A stretch of DNA of 64,000 bases from a virus (IMGVR_UViG_3300009103_000004:103190-167189); one strand, 5' to 3'; positions 6,703 to 14,083 are shown, numbered from the stretch's first letter. Made by a program: numbers and translations. The notes: generated by a model from the sequence alone, not told the origin.

Positions 6703-8975
6703 TTTCTTGGTACCAATGGGTTGTTTTCTAATTGTTCGTCTGTTTTAAATTGATCTAAAAAGGAATGTCTAGGATCTTTACCGAAGCCTACGTCCCGTGT
6801 TCCCGACTTAGCATTAGGGAGTCCGTGACTATCCTCTCCTGTAAAATCTACAGCACTGGGGCTGCCCATATTTCCTGGAGGTGTTTGGGTACCAGGCTGG
6901 CCCATAGCTCCCGGATCGCCTGGAGGTTTTGATCCTATGGACGGAGATTCTTTATCGCCTACAGGTATTACTACTGGTGTCAGTGCGGGATTACTAAGTA
7001 CCGCTTCCCAAGGAGCATCAGTCGTAGTTTGACCCTGATGTATCCTATCAGCAGCCTCTAAGTACGGTATCGACTGCTGCCCTAAATCTCTTGCACCAGT
7101 TGCGATAGACGATGCACCAGTTGATAGGCCAGAGGCTGCAGCAGTTGCCGCCTGATCCACTATATGTTCAGCGTCCTCTTCTTTAACTCCAAGATCAATA
7201 AGAGGAGCCTTTGCGTATTCTGTTCCCTTTTCCTTAGCCTGCGATTGTAAATCACCAGCTACAACACCGCCTGCGTTCCTTACTAGTTTAGCAACGGGAG
7301 TATTTGCAGCAGCGCGGTACTCAGCTAAGTTAGGTACATCAGAATTTAAGAACTCCTCGCTATTCAGCGTAGACATATAGTTTATTAAGTCCTCTCTCGA
7401 CTCATCTCCAAACTCAACACCTGTACCATCTGCGGCCTGGTTAAATAGTGTATTCATTCCTTGCCCCGCGACCACGGATACAGGGCCTCGTAAACTTTGT
7501 GTAAGTAGACCGGAACCTTCTGGTATTCTAGCCTCACCCAACATGGCATTAGTAGCTAAATTAAGTATCAAATCGGACTGTCGATTTACAGAATCTTCGT
7601 AAGGGCTAGTCTCACCCCATATTTGGTATGGATTAAGTTTACTATTTATCACCTGGTTTACGGCAGGCCAAGCATCTTTACGTATGGAACGCAACATTCG
7701 TTCTTTAGCATCATCACTCAGCGTAACGCCGTATTCAGCTTCAATACTAGCAGCAAATTCATCAACAATTTGTGATGGTACAGCATCTACAGCATTATAA
7801 CCTTGGTATGACAAAATTGGAGCCGAAGATGCTATTGTGGCTCTACCCAAAGGCGACTTCCAATATCCCACTCCGCCATAATGAAGGGGACTGAGAGCTG
7901 TGTTTACTCCACGCCGGAATAAAGTATCTTTCCTACCCAAATCAAACGGCCTAGTAGCTTTTGCTAGAGGATTATATTTCCAAACAGGTTTATTTGGTCT
8001 AACTAGATTAACTGCTGACTGAGTACCTGGACGTCTAATAATATCCAAAAACTTACCAACATCTTGTGTAAGAGCATCTGGCCTTGGTGCACCACCCGGC
8101 CTCGTAGCTGGCTTGCCCGGAACATTAGTTAATAGCTTTTCCTCTAATTTTTTAACTAAAAATGGGTGTACTGGCTTAGGTCCTCGATATCTGGACGGAT
8201 TAGTAGCAGAACCTGGTCGGAAAACTTGTCTATTACCCGGGGTTTGTCTTGGGGTTGGGCGTACACCTTTATTATTAGGGAGTGACCGCAGGCCAGTTAG
8301 AGGCGTTGGCTTGGGCTTAACCCTAGGTCTAATTTTTGGTACAGCAGATTTTACAAGTGAGGCACTCTTTTCCTTTTTCTTCTTTTTATTCCTATCTTTA
8401 TAGTTGTTGTAAGCCATGTGGGCCACGCCTGTAACTAAACCCGTACCAGCTGCACCTGCAGTCCAAGCCCAAGGATTGTTGGCTCTCCAAAAAGGAAGTT
8501 GTAACGTCCTATCCTTACGGAGAGCACTATCTGGAGTAAAATCAATAGGAGCTGCAGCGTCAGTATCCTGTATTACAGGCTTGGGAGGAGTAGCCTTGTT
8601 CCAGGTTCTACTAATATCAACTGCTTCATTATTAGCGTGCCTTGCAATTCGTTTTTTAAGCTCATGATGTTCACGCGCTATAGGATTCGAATTATCCCCA
8701 CGTAACCAAGGTGGTATCGTTTTTGGAAGAGATTTACTTCCCGTTGAAGATATTTGATCCCTAAGTGCAATATGTTCCCTACGATCTTGTAACGGTAATT
8801 TTCTCCATTCAGGAGTTCCTATTTGCTGTATTTTATCTAAAAAGCTAGAACCACCAAACTCAGGTGCAGCAAACCCCCCAGAGGATATGCTCTGTCTGGC
8901 TTTTTCAACAGCGTCCGGACTCATGTCTATCCCGCATTTGACCAAGCCCAGTTGTAGTTCTCTATTCACAAACAA
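6699..8975 (-). CDS. Long virion-type protein with terminal and internal tag (758 aa)
   Basis: The N terminus (VNRELQLGLVKCG) is a diverged tag. A hydrophobic segment lies near residues 168-188 (AWTAGAAGTGLVTGVAHMAY), followed by a lysine cluster. At about 201-211 there is a second tag-like element (KEKSASLVKSA), continuing into VPKIRPRVKPKP and later GSATNPSRY. It therefore looks like one protein fused in front of a complete tag/Pro-Arg/NPS protein. The C-terminal 450 residues are helical and alanine-rich with no recognised fold. Largest and first gene of the tagged operon; probably an internal or ejected virion protein, by inference. Confidence 0.75.
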   Translation of the reverse strand: MFVNRELQLGLVKCGIDMSPDAVEKARQSISSGGFAAPEFGGSSFLDKIQQIGTPEWRKLPLQDRREHIALRDQISSTGSKSLPKTIPPWLRGDNSNPIAREHHELKKRIARHANNEAVDISRTWNKATPPKPVIQDTDAAAPIDFTPDSALRKDRTLQLPFWRANNPWAWTAGAAGTGLVTGVAHMAYNNYKDRNKKKKKEKSASLVKSAVPKIRPRVKPKPTPLTGLRSLPNNKGVRPTPRQTPGNRQVFRPGSATNPSRYRGPKPVHPFLVKKLEEKLLTNVPGKPATRPGGAPRPDALTQDVGKFLDIIRRPGTQSAVNLVRPNKPVWKYNPLAKATRPFDLGRKDTLFRRGVNTALSPLHYGGVGYWKSPLGRATIASSAPILSYQGYNAVDAVPSQIVDEFAASIEAEYGVTLSDDAKERMLRSIRKDAWPAVNQVINSKLNPYQIWGETSPYEDSVNRQSDLILNLATNAMLGEARIPEGSGLLTQSLRGPVSVVAGQGMNTLFNQAADGTGVEFGDESREDLINYMSTLNSEEFLNSDVPNLAEYRAAANTPVAKLVRNAGGVVAGDLQSQAKEKGTEYAKAPLIDLGVKEEDAEHIVDQAATAAASGLSTGASSIATGARDLGQQSIPYLEAADRIHQGQTTTDAPWEAVLSNPALTPVVIPVGDKESPSIGSKPPGDPGAMGQPGTQTPPGNMGSPSAVDFTGEDSHGLPNAKSGTRDVGFGKDPRHSFLDQFKTDEQLENNPLVPRK
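8343..8378 (-). other. Internal tag-like element within the 758-aa protein
   Basis: Encodes KEKSASLVKSA followed by the same VPKIRPRVKPKP module found directly after the N-terminal tags at 2997, 5546 and 6702. Its internal position shows that the module travels as a unit. Confidence 0.7.
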
Positions 8976-9022
8976 GGATGTTAGATAACTTACATAAAAA
9001 GGTCAAAGCATAACTAATAGGT
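8976..9022 (-). promoter_or_regulatory. Leader of the tagged operon
   Basis: Between the terminator and the start at 8975. The consensus TGTGTTATATA is not present; the best candidates are AGTTATGC and TATGTAAGTTATC. The operon promoter is therefore weak, different in type, or further upstream. Confidence 0.3.
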
Positions 9023-9024
9023 AA

Positions 9025-9058
9025 AAAAAGGTCGTACTCGTTAAAATACGACCTTTTT
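9025..9058 (-). terminator. Terminator of the 9075-10253 gene
   Basis: AAAAAGGTCGTA pairs with TACGACCTTTTT around a 10-nt loop; the T-run falls on the 3' side for both strands. It separates the unit ending at 9075 from the tagged operon. Confidence 0.85.
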
Positions 9059-9074
9059 AGTTTCAAGTTGTGTG

Positions 9075-10253
9075 TTAGTCCTTTTCAAGGCCAAGACACG
9101 ACTTTCTGCTATTTAGATCCGCCTCAGAGATTAGCTGACTTTGGCGGTTCTCTATCTCAGTCTCCCGAAGTCGGGCCACTTGCTCGGGGCTGAGGCCAGG
9201 CTTCTCTGCCCCTTCGGGCATCTTTTCAAGGCAAGTCCTGAAATTCAACTCGTTGTTGATCTGACCTAACATATGTCTTAGGTCGCGACTCGAGTTGAAA
9301 GCCACAGAATGTGGCCGGATGTAAGCAGCCTCTTGGTCCACGTTTTTAATCATGGACTCGTGTCGGTTATTAGCGAACTTCATATCGTTATAACCGATAA
9401 CGGCAGAGATCTTGGGCATATCCAGCTCCTCAGCGAGAGGTTTCCACTTCTTCTCAGGGTCCGAGGGTCTTACCTGCCGAAGCTTGGTTGCCCAATGCTT
9501 GGTGTTCCTGACCAAGAAATGTGGAAACCACATCTCCAACGAGTCTTTCCCATTGTAGCAGCATGCCCCGCTACCCATGATATTGGTTGTGTACTTCTTT
9601 ATAAGATCCGTAATAAAGAACCGAAGTTCGGAATATTCCGGATACTTTTCGAGGTTGCCCTCAAGAAGCTTCCACACAGGACCCTTGGACTGCTTAAGAT
9701 ATGCAAGCCTCTTCCTGATGCTCATTTCAGGAAACTTCTTAAAGAAGTTCACGAGCCTGCTCGGATAATCCTGGAGACTTTCCTTCCTGAGCGACTTCCG
9801 TCTCCGGATGTGAGAGCGTCCCGCATAGTCCTTGTAATCCGGCTCGCTGGCTTGCAGTAGCTCAGACAGCCTATGAGCATCTCTTCCCTTTGCACGGAAG
9901 AACACCTCCAAAGGCGAATCAAGAACTGACTCGACAGTTGGCCACTCAAATGAGTCAGAGTGGGTGGCTTTCCCGTACTTGCAGAGCTTGCCATCCACGT
10001 CGACCGGCAAGGTCTTGAGATCATTGAGGTAGTTGTGGTAACCATCCTCAAAGCCGAAACGACCGAGATCGATGAATCCTTTGTCGTCTTGCTTCCCAAT
10101 GAGGGTGGGACGAGGTCCCACCTTCGCACGAAGTGATCCATCGAGAACAATCCAGTGCTGCGACGTGAACACGAACTCACACGCCGCTAGCTTGTAGTAA
10201 GCAAAGCGCATGTCAAAGCACGTTGCTGATGTTGATATTAATAATTTTTTCAT
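9075..10253 (-). CDS. Hypothetical protein, monocistronic (392 aa)
   Basis: No family recognised. Mixed alpha/beta composition, rich in Lys/Arg, with a Cys-Cys pair (SGACCYNGKD) near the middle. The MKKLLIS start is short of a true signal peptide. It has its own promoter motif about 50 nt upstream and a strong terminator downstream. Its codons favour C/G at third positions far more than the tagged genes, suggesting selection for high expression or separate origin. Role unknown. Confidence 0.8.
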   Translation of the reverse strand: MKKLLISTSATCFDMRFAYYKLAACEFVFTSQHWIVLDGSLRAKVGPRPTLIGKQDDKGFIDLGRFGFEDGYHNYLNDLKTLPVDVDGKLCKYGKATHSDSFEWPTVESVLDSPLEVFFRAKGRDAHRLSELLQASEPDYKDYAGRSHIRRRKSLRKESLQDYPSRLVNFFKKFPEMSIRKRLAYLKQSKGPVWKLLEGNLEKYPEYSELRFFITDLIKKYTTNIMGSGACCYNGKDSLEMWFPHFLVRNTKHWATKLRQVRPSDPEKKWKPLAEELDMPKISAVIGYNDMKFANNRHESMIKNVDQEAAYIRPHSVAFNSSRDLRHMLGQINNELNFRTCLEKMPEGAEKPGLSPEQVARLRETEIENRQSQLISEADLNSRKSCLGLEKD

Positions 10254-10299
10254 AGTTTTTTTATTCTTTGTTTATAGTTAAATAAATATCGTTACCATT

Positions 10300-10318
10300 A
10301 GTATATAACACATGACAG
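10300..10318 (-). promoter_or_regulatory. Promoter-like motif upstream of 10253
   Basis: Minus strand reads CATGTGTTATATACTAATGG, about 50 nt ahead of the start at 10253 and directly after the preceding terminator. One of the clearest copies of the motif. Confidence 0.65.
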
Positions 10319-10320
10319 GT

Positions 10321-10350
10321 AAAAAAACCCCCTAACTAGAGGGGGTTTTA
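10321..10350 (-). terminator. Terminator of the 10371-11309 gene
   Basis: CCCCC-TAACTAGA-GGGGG hairpin flanked by A7 and TTTT, so it reads as a rho-independent terminator on the minus strand. Confidence 0.85.
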
Positions 10351-10370
10351 GTGGCTCACCGTTATACGGT

Positions 10371-11309
10371 TTACCAGAAGGGCCTAATCGCCTTCAAGGC
10401 TATACAGGCGTCACGTTCCGTTTCGGAACTAACCGTAGATTGTAGTGCGGATAATGCCCGCACTGCATTTTTCAAGGCAGTGCTGTATTCGGCATTGTGC
10501 CCGGATCTGGCGGACACCTCGGTGATGTAACTCAGAAGCTTCTTCAACTCCCATCGCGGGTCCTTAGACCAAGGACTGGTGTCACCCCGAGCACGCCTTG
10601 CCTGCATATGGTGCCGCAAGCCGTTTAGTTTCTGGTATGGATTGTACTCAATGACTCGCCGTCCGTCAGGCAGAGTTACGACCTCATCCTCAGGGACAAT
10701 GGGGCCTAACTCTTTCTTGTCGAATATTCCGGCAATGCGGTCGGCCTCGGCCTTTGCTGCGGCCAGAATCTCTGGAGCTGGGGGTTCAGGTTGGGATTCA
10801 CCCAGGAACTCCCACATCGCGTACTTCTTTAGAACCTCGTACTTGCCTTCGACGGAATCATAACCCTCATCATCATAGGAGATGCGGAGGGCCCGGTCGA
10901 CCTCTTGGACCCCGTTGCCAGGGTACAATCCACCGAGATGTGCGGCTTGGTCCTCGATTCTACGATAGTACCCCACGGCCTCTTTCAAGGATGTGAAATA
11001 TCTCGTCCAATCGTATGCAGAGCCCTTATCGTAGTTAGAGCACTCCGAGATGAGGAAGTGACCCTCCCTATCTTCGACGTTCGCTCCGTCGTACAGATCG
11101 GAGATAGAAGTCTCGACCTTCTCATTGCACGGGCGGCACAGAGCACAGGTTTCAAAACCGTACGAATCGGTCTCACCCTGAACTATAACCTCAGCAGGTT
11201 TTCCGCAGTCCTCGCATGTATCAGGTCCGACTTTGAAGGATAAACCACCGCCGTAACGAATGGTCTGCCCGTCATCCTTCCCAATGATTGCTAATATTTT
11301 ATTTCTCAT
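10371..11309 (-). CDS. Hypothetical protein with N-terminal zinc-ribbon-like cysteines (312 aa)
   Basis: Residues about 32-61 contain CEDCGK and CALCRPC, four or five cysteines in CxxC pairs typical of a treble-clef or ribbon zinc site. The rest is charged and helical and ends in an Arg/Ala-rich helical region. No recognised family. Own promoter and terminator and C/G-biased codons, like the gene at 9075. Zinc binding is inferred from spacing only. Confidence 0.8.
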   Translation of the reverse strand: MRNKILAIIGKDDGQTIRYGGGLSFKVGPDTCEDCGKPAEVIVQGETDSYGFETCALCRPCNEKVETSISDLYDGANVEDREGHFLISECSNYDKGSAYDWTRYFTSLKEAVGYYRRIEDQAAHLGGLYPGNGVQEVDRALRISYDDEGYDSVEGKYEVLKKYAMWEFLGESQPEPPAPEILAAAKAEADRIAGIFDKKELGPIVPEDEVVTLPDGRRVIEYNPYQKLNGLRHHMQARRARGDTSPWSKDPRWELKKLLSYITEVSARSGHNAEYSTALKNAVRALSALQSTVSSETERDACIALKAIRPFW

Positions 11310-11359
11310 AATTTATCTTTGTTGTTTGTTGTATTGTTGTGATTAAATAAAATGACTCC

Positions 11360-11378
11360 ATTATTATATAACCCGTAA
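11360..11378 (-). promoter_or_regulatory. Promoter-like motif upstream of 11309
   Basis: Minus strand reads TTACGGGTTATATAATAATGG, matching the consensus apart from the first G/T positions, about 52 nt ahead of the start. Confidence 0.6.
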
Positions 11379-11415
11379 CAGACAACTATTTCACTAACTA
11401 GACATAGGTATAAAT

Positions 11416-11571
11416 ATGAAAAACATATTAGTAAAAACTTTGACAATGTACTCACGAGCCAGGGAACGCATAATGTCCAAGACATATTGGAAGAACTCAC
11501 TAGCCTTCTTAAGGCTTCCCGAACTGAAGTTCCTCAAGACCTTCGGCTTTATAATGAGTATCATGTTTTAA
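11416..11571 (+). CDS. Possible small basic protein (51 aa), plus strand
   Basis: An ATG-initiated frame (MKNILVKTLTMYSRARERIM...) of 51 codons runs between two minus-strand units and stops 8 nt before a bidirectional hairpin terminator. The product would be basic and amphipathic. There is no clear Shine-Dalgarno; TATAAAT lies just ahead of the ATG. Kept as a candidate because it fits its terminator exactly. Confidence 0.4.
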   Translation: MKNILVKTLTMYSRARERIMSKTYWKNSLAFLRLPELKFLKTFGFIMSIMF

Positions 11572-11578
11572 CAATATG

Positions 11579-11606
11579 TAAAAAAGACCGAGTGAACGGT
11601 CTTTTC
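11579..11606. terminator. Bidirectional terminator
   Basis: AAAAGACCG-AGTGA-ACGGTCTTTT with A-run left and T-run right; serves the minus-strand gene ending at 11628 and possibly the plus-strand frame ending at 11571. Confidence 0.8.
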
Positions 11607-11627
11607 GACCCGAAGGTCTTTTGGCTT

Positions 11628-11852
11628 TCACCGGAGAGGATGGGTACGTTCCAGCTCTCTGTTAGCATCCGCTTCAGCTTTGTCTATGACGTGCATCCAC
11701 ATGTCTTCAGTGATATACCATGGTTTTGTGCCGCCTTCAGTGTGAGCAACCTTCCAGGCTCTATCCCACAGCATGGGCCAGCCTAGTCCATCGTAAACGG
11801 TCTCAAAGCTTTCAGAGATCCAGAACCAAATAAGTGTAAGTAATTTTTTCAT
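11628..11852 (-). CDS. Small Trp-rich hypothetical protein (74 aa)
   Basis: MKKLLTLIWFWISESFETVY start is hydrophobic but short, more like an amphipathic membrane anchor than a cleaved signal. Eight tryptophans in 74 residues. Followed by an acidic helical tail. Own promoter motif and terminator. Function unknown. Confidence 0.7.
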   Translation of the reverse strand: MKKLLTLIWFWISESFETVYDGLGWPMLWDRAWKVAHTEGGTKPWYITEDMWMHVIDKAEADANRELERTHPLR

Positions 11853-11899
11853 AATTGTTGTTGTTTTAGGTTAAATTAAGCAGTTTTATGACATGCCGG

Positions 11900-11918
11900 T
11901 CATATATTAGTAACACAA
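11900..11918 (-). promoter_or_regulatory. Promoter-like motif upstream of 11852
   Basis: Minus strand reads TTTGTGTTACTAATATATGACC, a diverged copy of the consensus about 50 nt ahead of the start; the ATGACC-GGCATGTCATAAAACTGC stretch after it is nearly repeated after the promoter at 13352. Confidence 0.5.
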
Positions 11919-11952
11919 AACAGGGGTAAATTGCATGTTTTAACAGGGCAAA

Positions 11953-12042
11953 ATTGCAGGGCATATCATGCATAATGATCAATAGAAAGCCGGGCTATTG
12001 ATCAAAAGTCGTTAACTCTCTTCGATGCATGATATGACAGGC
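11953..12042. repeat. Nested inverted repeats in an intergenic gap
   Basis: CATATCATGCAT pairs with ATGCATGATATG over about 60 nt, and inside it TGATCAATAG pairs with CTATTGATCA around AAAGCCGGG. No gene occupies 11919-12055. The two dyads could form a single branched RNA or cruciform. It lies between the terminator of the 12067-12845 operon and the promoter of the next unit, so it is not obviously part of either transcript. Confidence 0.75.
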
Positions 12043-12055
12043 GCATGCAACAGCT

Positions 12056-12086
12056 AAAAAAACCCCCTATTTGGAGGGGGTTTTTA
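12056..12086 (-). terminator. Terminator of the 12067-12845 operon
   Basis: A7-CCCCC-TATTTGGA-GGGGG-TTTTT hairpin. The last codons and stop of the 61-aa gene lie inside the hairpin (protein end KTPSK), the same arrangement as at 12931. Confidence 0.85.
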
Positions 12087-12252
12087 CTTCCACTTTAGGG
12101 AAGATTTTTACCATACCGGTCCCCTTGCAGGGGTGGCACCAGCCCTGGTAATTTGTCCATCGGGCGAACTTATCTCCGCCACCTTTACCTTTACAGGTAG
12201 GACAAACTTTAAGACTGTACCCTCCAGATTTATCCAAGATCATTCTAGGCAT
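12067..12252 (-). CDS. DnaJ-type zinc-finger mini-protein (61 aa)
   Basis: Two CxxCxGxG-like motifs (CPTCKGKG and CHPCKGTG) spaced about 20 residues apart match the half-site of the cysteine-rich zinc domain of DnaJ. No J-domain is present, so it is a stand-alone finger. Last gene of a three-gene operon, overlapping the upstream gene by 8 nt. Possible RNA, protein or primase-helper binding; role unknown. Confidence 0.75.
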   Translation of the reverse strand: MPRMILDKSGGYSLKVCPTCKGKGGGDKFARWTNYQGWCHPCKGTGMVKIFPKVEVKTPSK

Positions 12253-12427
12253 CGCTTACACCCTTTCCTTTATGTTCAGACATTCTTTTCTCCACGTATT
12301 GATTCACTGACATCGGATAAGGATGCCTTTTATCAAAACGAGGATTAAGACGGCAGAGCCGGGAATACTCTTGTATATAATACTTCCGAAGTTCTGCTTC
12401 TGAGAGTCCTATCAATACTGCACTCAT
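12245..12427 (-). CDS. Small hypothetical protein (60 aa)
   Basis: The frame is open 15 codons further up, but the ATG at 12427 (MSAVLIGLSEAEL) is chosen because GGGAGGG lies just upstream and it begins right after the stop of the previous gene. Basic helical protein, no recognised domain. Confidence 0.75.
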   Translation of the reverse strand: MSAVLIGLSEAELRKYYIQEYSRLCRLNPRFDKRHPYPMSVNQYVEKRMSEHKGKGVSDA

Positions 12428-12428
12428 C

Positions 12429-12845
12429 TTATTCCCTCCCCAAGAGTTTCCGATCCGCGACCTCAAGGTCATGAGCTACCTCCAGCAAACGATCCACAAT
12501 GTTCGTTTGAATGTACTGAGACTCTAACTCCTCATGGTACCTTACATCATCCTTAATGTTGTCAACGATCTTACGCAATGCAGCAGCTTTTTTGGCCAGA
12601 ACGCCATCTCTAATAAGAAGATCTTCTATTGAGATGACAACCTTACCGTCCGCTTCCTGCTGCTTCTTCCTGAAATGCGCACCTATGCCCAGTCCCAACT
12701 CAGTTAACTTGGGCTCAGGCTTGGGAGCTATCTTTTCCCGAATAGCACGGATGTCGGGAGCAATAGATGATAGGATCGCAAGATCCTTACTTATTGCAAT
12801 AAGTGTATCCCATATAGCGCTTAAGTAATTTAATATTCTTTTCAT
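12429..12845 (-). CDS. Helical hypothetical protein (138 aa)
   Basis: Predominantly helical, with a hydrophobic N terminus (ILNYLSAIWDTLIAISKDLAIL) that may be a membrane-associated helix, then a proline linker (KPEPKLTEL) and a long charged helix. First gene of the three-gene operon with a clear promoter motif about 52 nt upstream. Unknown function. Confidence 0.8.
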   Translation of the reverse strand: MKRILNYLSAIWDTLIAISKDLAILSSIAPDIRAIREKIAPKPEPKLTELGLGIGAHFRKKQQEADGKVVISIEDLLIRDGVLAKKAAALRKIVDNIKDDVRYHEELESQYIQTNIVDRLLEVAHDLEVADRKLLGRE

Positions 12846-12894
12846 AGTTTTTTTATCCTTTGTTTAGTTTATTAAAAAATTGTTGTTCCTCAAA

Positions 12895-12912
12895 AGTATA
12901 TAACACGTAACA
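12895..12912 (-). promoter_or_regulatory. Promoter-like motif upstream of 12845
   Basis: Minus strand reads TTACGTGTTATATACTTTTG, a near-consensus copy about 52 nt ahead of the start at 12845. Confidence 0.65.
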
Positions 12913-12915
12913 CGT

Positions 12916-12946
12916 AAAAAAACCCCATTGTTAAGAGGGGGTTTTC
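12916..12946 (-). terminator. Terminator of the 12931-13308 gene
   Basis: A7-CCCC-ATTGTTAAGA-GGGG-TTTT hairpin overlapping the last codons (KKTPS-stop) of the secreted protein. Confidence 0.8.
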
Positions 12947-13308
12947 TTGGCTTCAGTTACTACCCGAAGCCGGTCGGTCCTATCTGGATCGTTGAAGTCT
13001 CGGCCCTCTTTCCAGAGGAACCCACCATACTTCTCTTCCCATTCAGGAATGTCAATAAGCAGGTAGTTTATGCCGAGTATTCTTTCGGACCCATATACAG
13101 GACCAGTTAGTTCCTTCGCCCGGGACTTGTAGCAGCTCGGTTGAAGAATCCAGACTTGGCGATCAGTATGCCGGAGATCAGACAACCTATCTATTTTAGG
13201 AGTCTTGATCACCTTGTGGTAACCGCCGTCGTATACCTTTCGCCAACCTGCATCCACAAGGGAAGCAAGCATAACGAAGGCCAGTAGTGTTGTTATATAT
13301 TTTTTCAT
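12931..13308 (-). CDS. Secreted hypothetical protein (125 aa)
   Basis: MKKYITTLLAFVMLASLVDAG is a textbook Sec signal peptide with cleavage after about residue 20. The mature part is charged and aromatic with a single cysteine and no recognised fold. Own promoter and terminator. Second of three exported proteins in the window, suggesting an envelope-directed function. Confidence 0.75.
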   Translation of the reverse strand: MKKYITTLLAFVMLASLVDAGWRKVYDGGYHKVIKTPKIDRLSDLRHTDRQVWILQPSCYKSRAKELTGPVYGSERILGINYLLIDIPEWEEKYGGFLWKEGRDFNDPDRTDRLRVVTEAKKTPS

Positions 13309-13351
13309 ATGTTGTTTGGGTTAATTAAGCAGTTTTATGACATGCTGGTCA

Positions 13352-13369
13352 TAAGTACATAACGCAAAT
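13352..13369 (-). promoter_or_regulatory. Promoter-like motif upstream of 13308
   Basis: Minus strand reads TTTGCGTTATGTACTTATGACC, about 50 nt ahead of the start. It directly abuts the TATCA array, which may act as its operator or enhancer. Confidence 0.55.
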
Positions 13370-13370
13370 A

Positions 13371-13540
13371 TATCATATATTGCATTGTTTATGATATAAT
13401 TGATATATCAAATGTATCATTATCTATATCATAATGTATCACAAACATATCACAACAATGGCCATTATATATCATACTATCACTTGTGTATCATTTATGT
13501 ATCAGAACTATGACATAGTGTGATATATCATTTTATATCA
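13371..13540. repeat. Helically phased TATCA array
   Basis: Twelve TATCA pentamers on the plus strand start at 13371, 13406, 13415, 13427, 13437, 13448, 13470, 13478, 13489, 13500, 13526 and 13536. Spacings are mostly 8-12 bp or about twice that, so sites fall on nearly the same DNA face. Several are extended to TGATATATCA palindromes. The stretch is A/T-rich and carries no gene. It resembles an iteron or a cooperative binding array for an unknown protein. Confidence 0.8.
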
Positions 13541-13552
13541 TAACTGACATGT

Positions 13553-13590
13553 AAAAAAAGGAGGGTACAGGCCGAAGCCCATACCCTCCA
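13553..13590 (-). terminator. Terminator of the 13625-14818 operon
   Basis: GGAGGGTA pairs with TACCCTCC, with an A7 run on the left that reads as a U-run on the minus strand. Confidence 0.75.
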
Positions 13591-13624
13591 ATGGGTGTGG
13601 TTGTCTTCTCCATAGACAAATTAC

Positions 13625-14008
13625 TTACGTGACATGATATCCTGACCCCCCACAGGTGGAGCACGTAACTGGATATAAACTCCAGTTTCCAGCATTGTTG
13701 TATTTGTATGTTCTACTGGCTATAAAGCCACCATACGTGAATGCTCTGTTGTCTACCTCGAACTCCTCATCATGTCCATCTGGATCTAACAATCCAACAC
13801 CGTTACATATATAACATACGTCGAAGCCACGATTAGAGTTACAAAACTCTTTTTCGTGTGTAGTATCAAACGATCCATCTATGCTGGCTAACCAGCAATC
13901 ATGTAGATCGACATCATACATGTTATAAGCAGTGTCCAGGACTTCACGGTACTTTAACATGTCTACCCATCTCCGTACTTCACCGACAGTCGCTATATCT
14001 TTAGTCAT
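13625..14008 (-). CDS. Hypothetical protein with DnaJ-like zinc-finger halves (127 aa)
   Basis: C-terminal region contains CYICNGVG and CSTCGGSG about 50 residues apart, each a CxxCxGxG motif of the DnaJ cysteine-rich type. The N-terminal half is helical and acidic. Second such protein in this window (see 12067). No J-domain. Last gene before a terminator. Confidence 0.75.
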   Translation of the reverse strand: MTKDIATVGEVRRWVDMLKYREVLDTAYNMYDVDLHDCWLASIDGSFDTTHEKEFCNSNRGFDVCYICNGVGLLDPDGHDEEFEVDNRAFTYGGFIASRTYKYNNAGNWSLYPVTCSTCGGSGYHVT

Positions 14009-14083
14009 GACTCTCCTAGCTCACTCAGTATAGAGAGGAGGTTGCGATAAGATCTCGGCAAGCTTCTTTTCTATGAATCATCT

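Noticed and set aside
9309-9860. 183-codon plus-strand frame inside the 9075 gene
   Set aside because: It is the complementary shadow of a well-supported minus-strand gene with its own promoter and terminator.
13371-13540. CRISPR array
   Set aside because: The repeats are only 5 bp with 3-20 bp gaps, no spacers of constant length and no cas genes.
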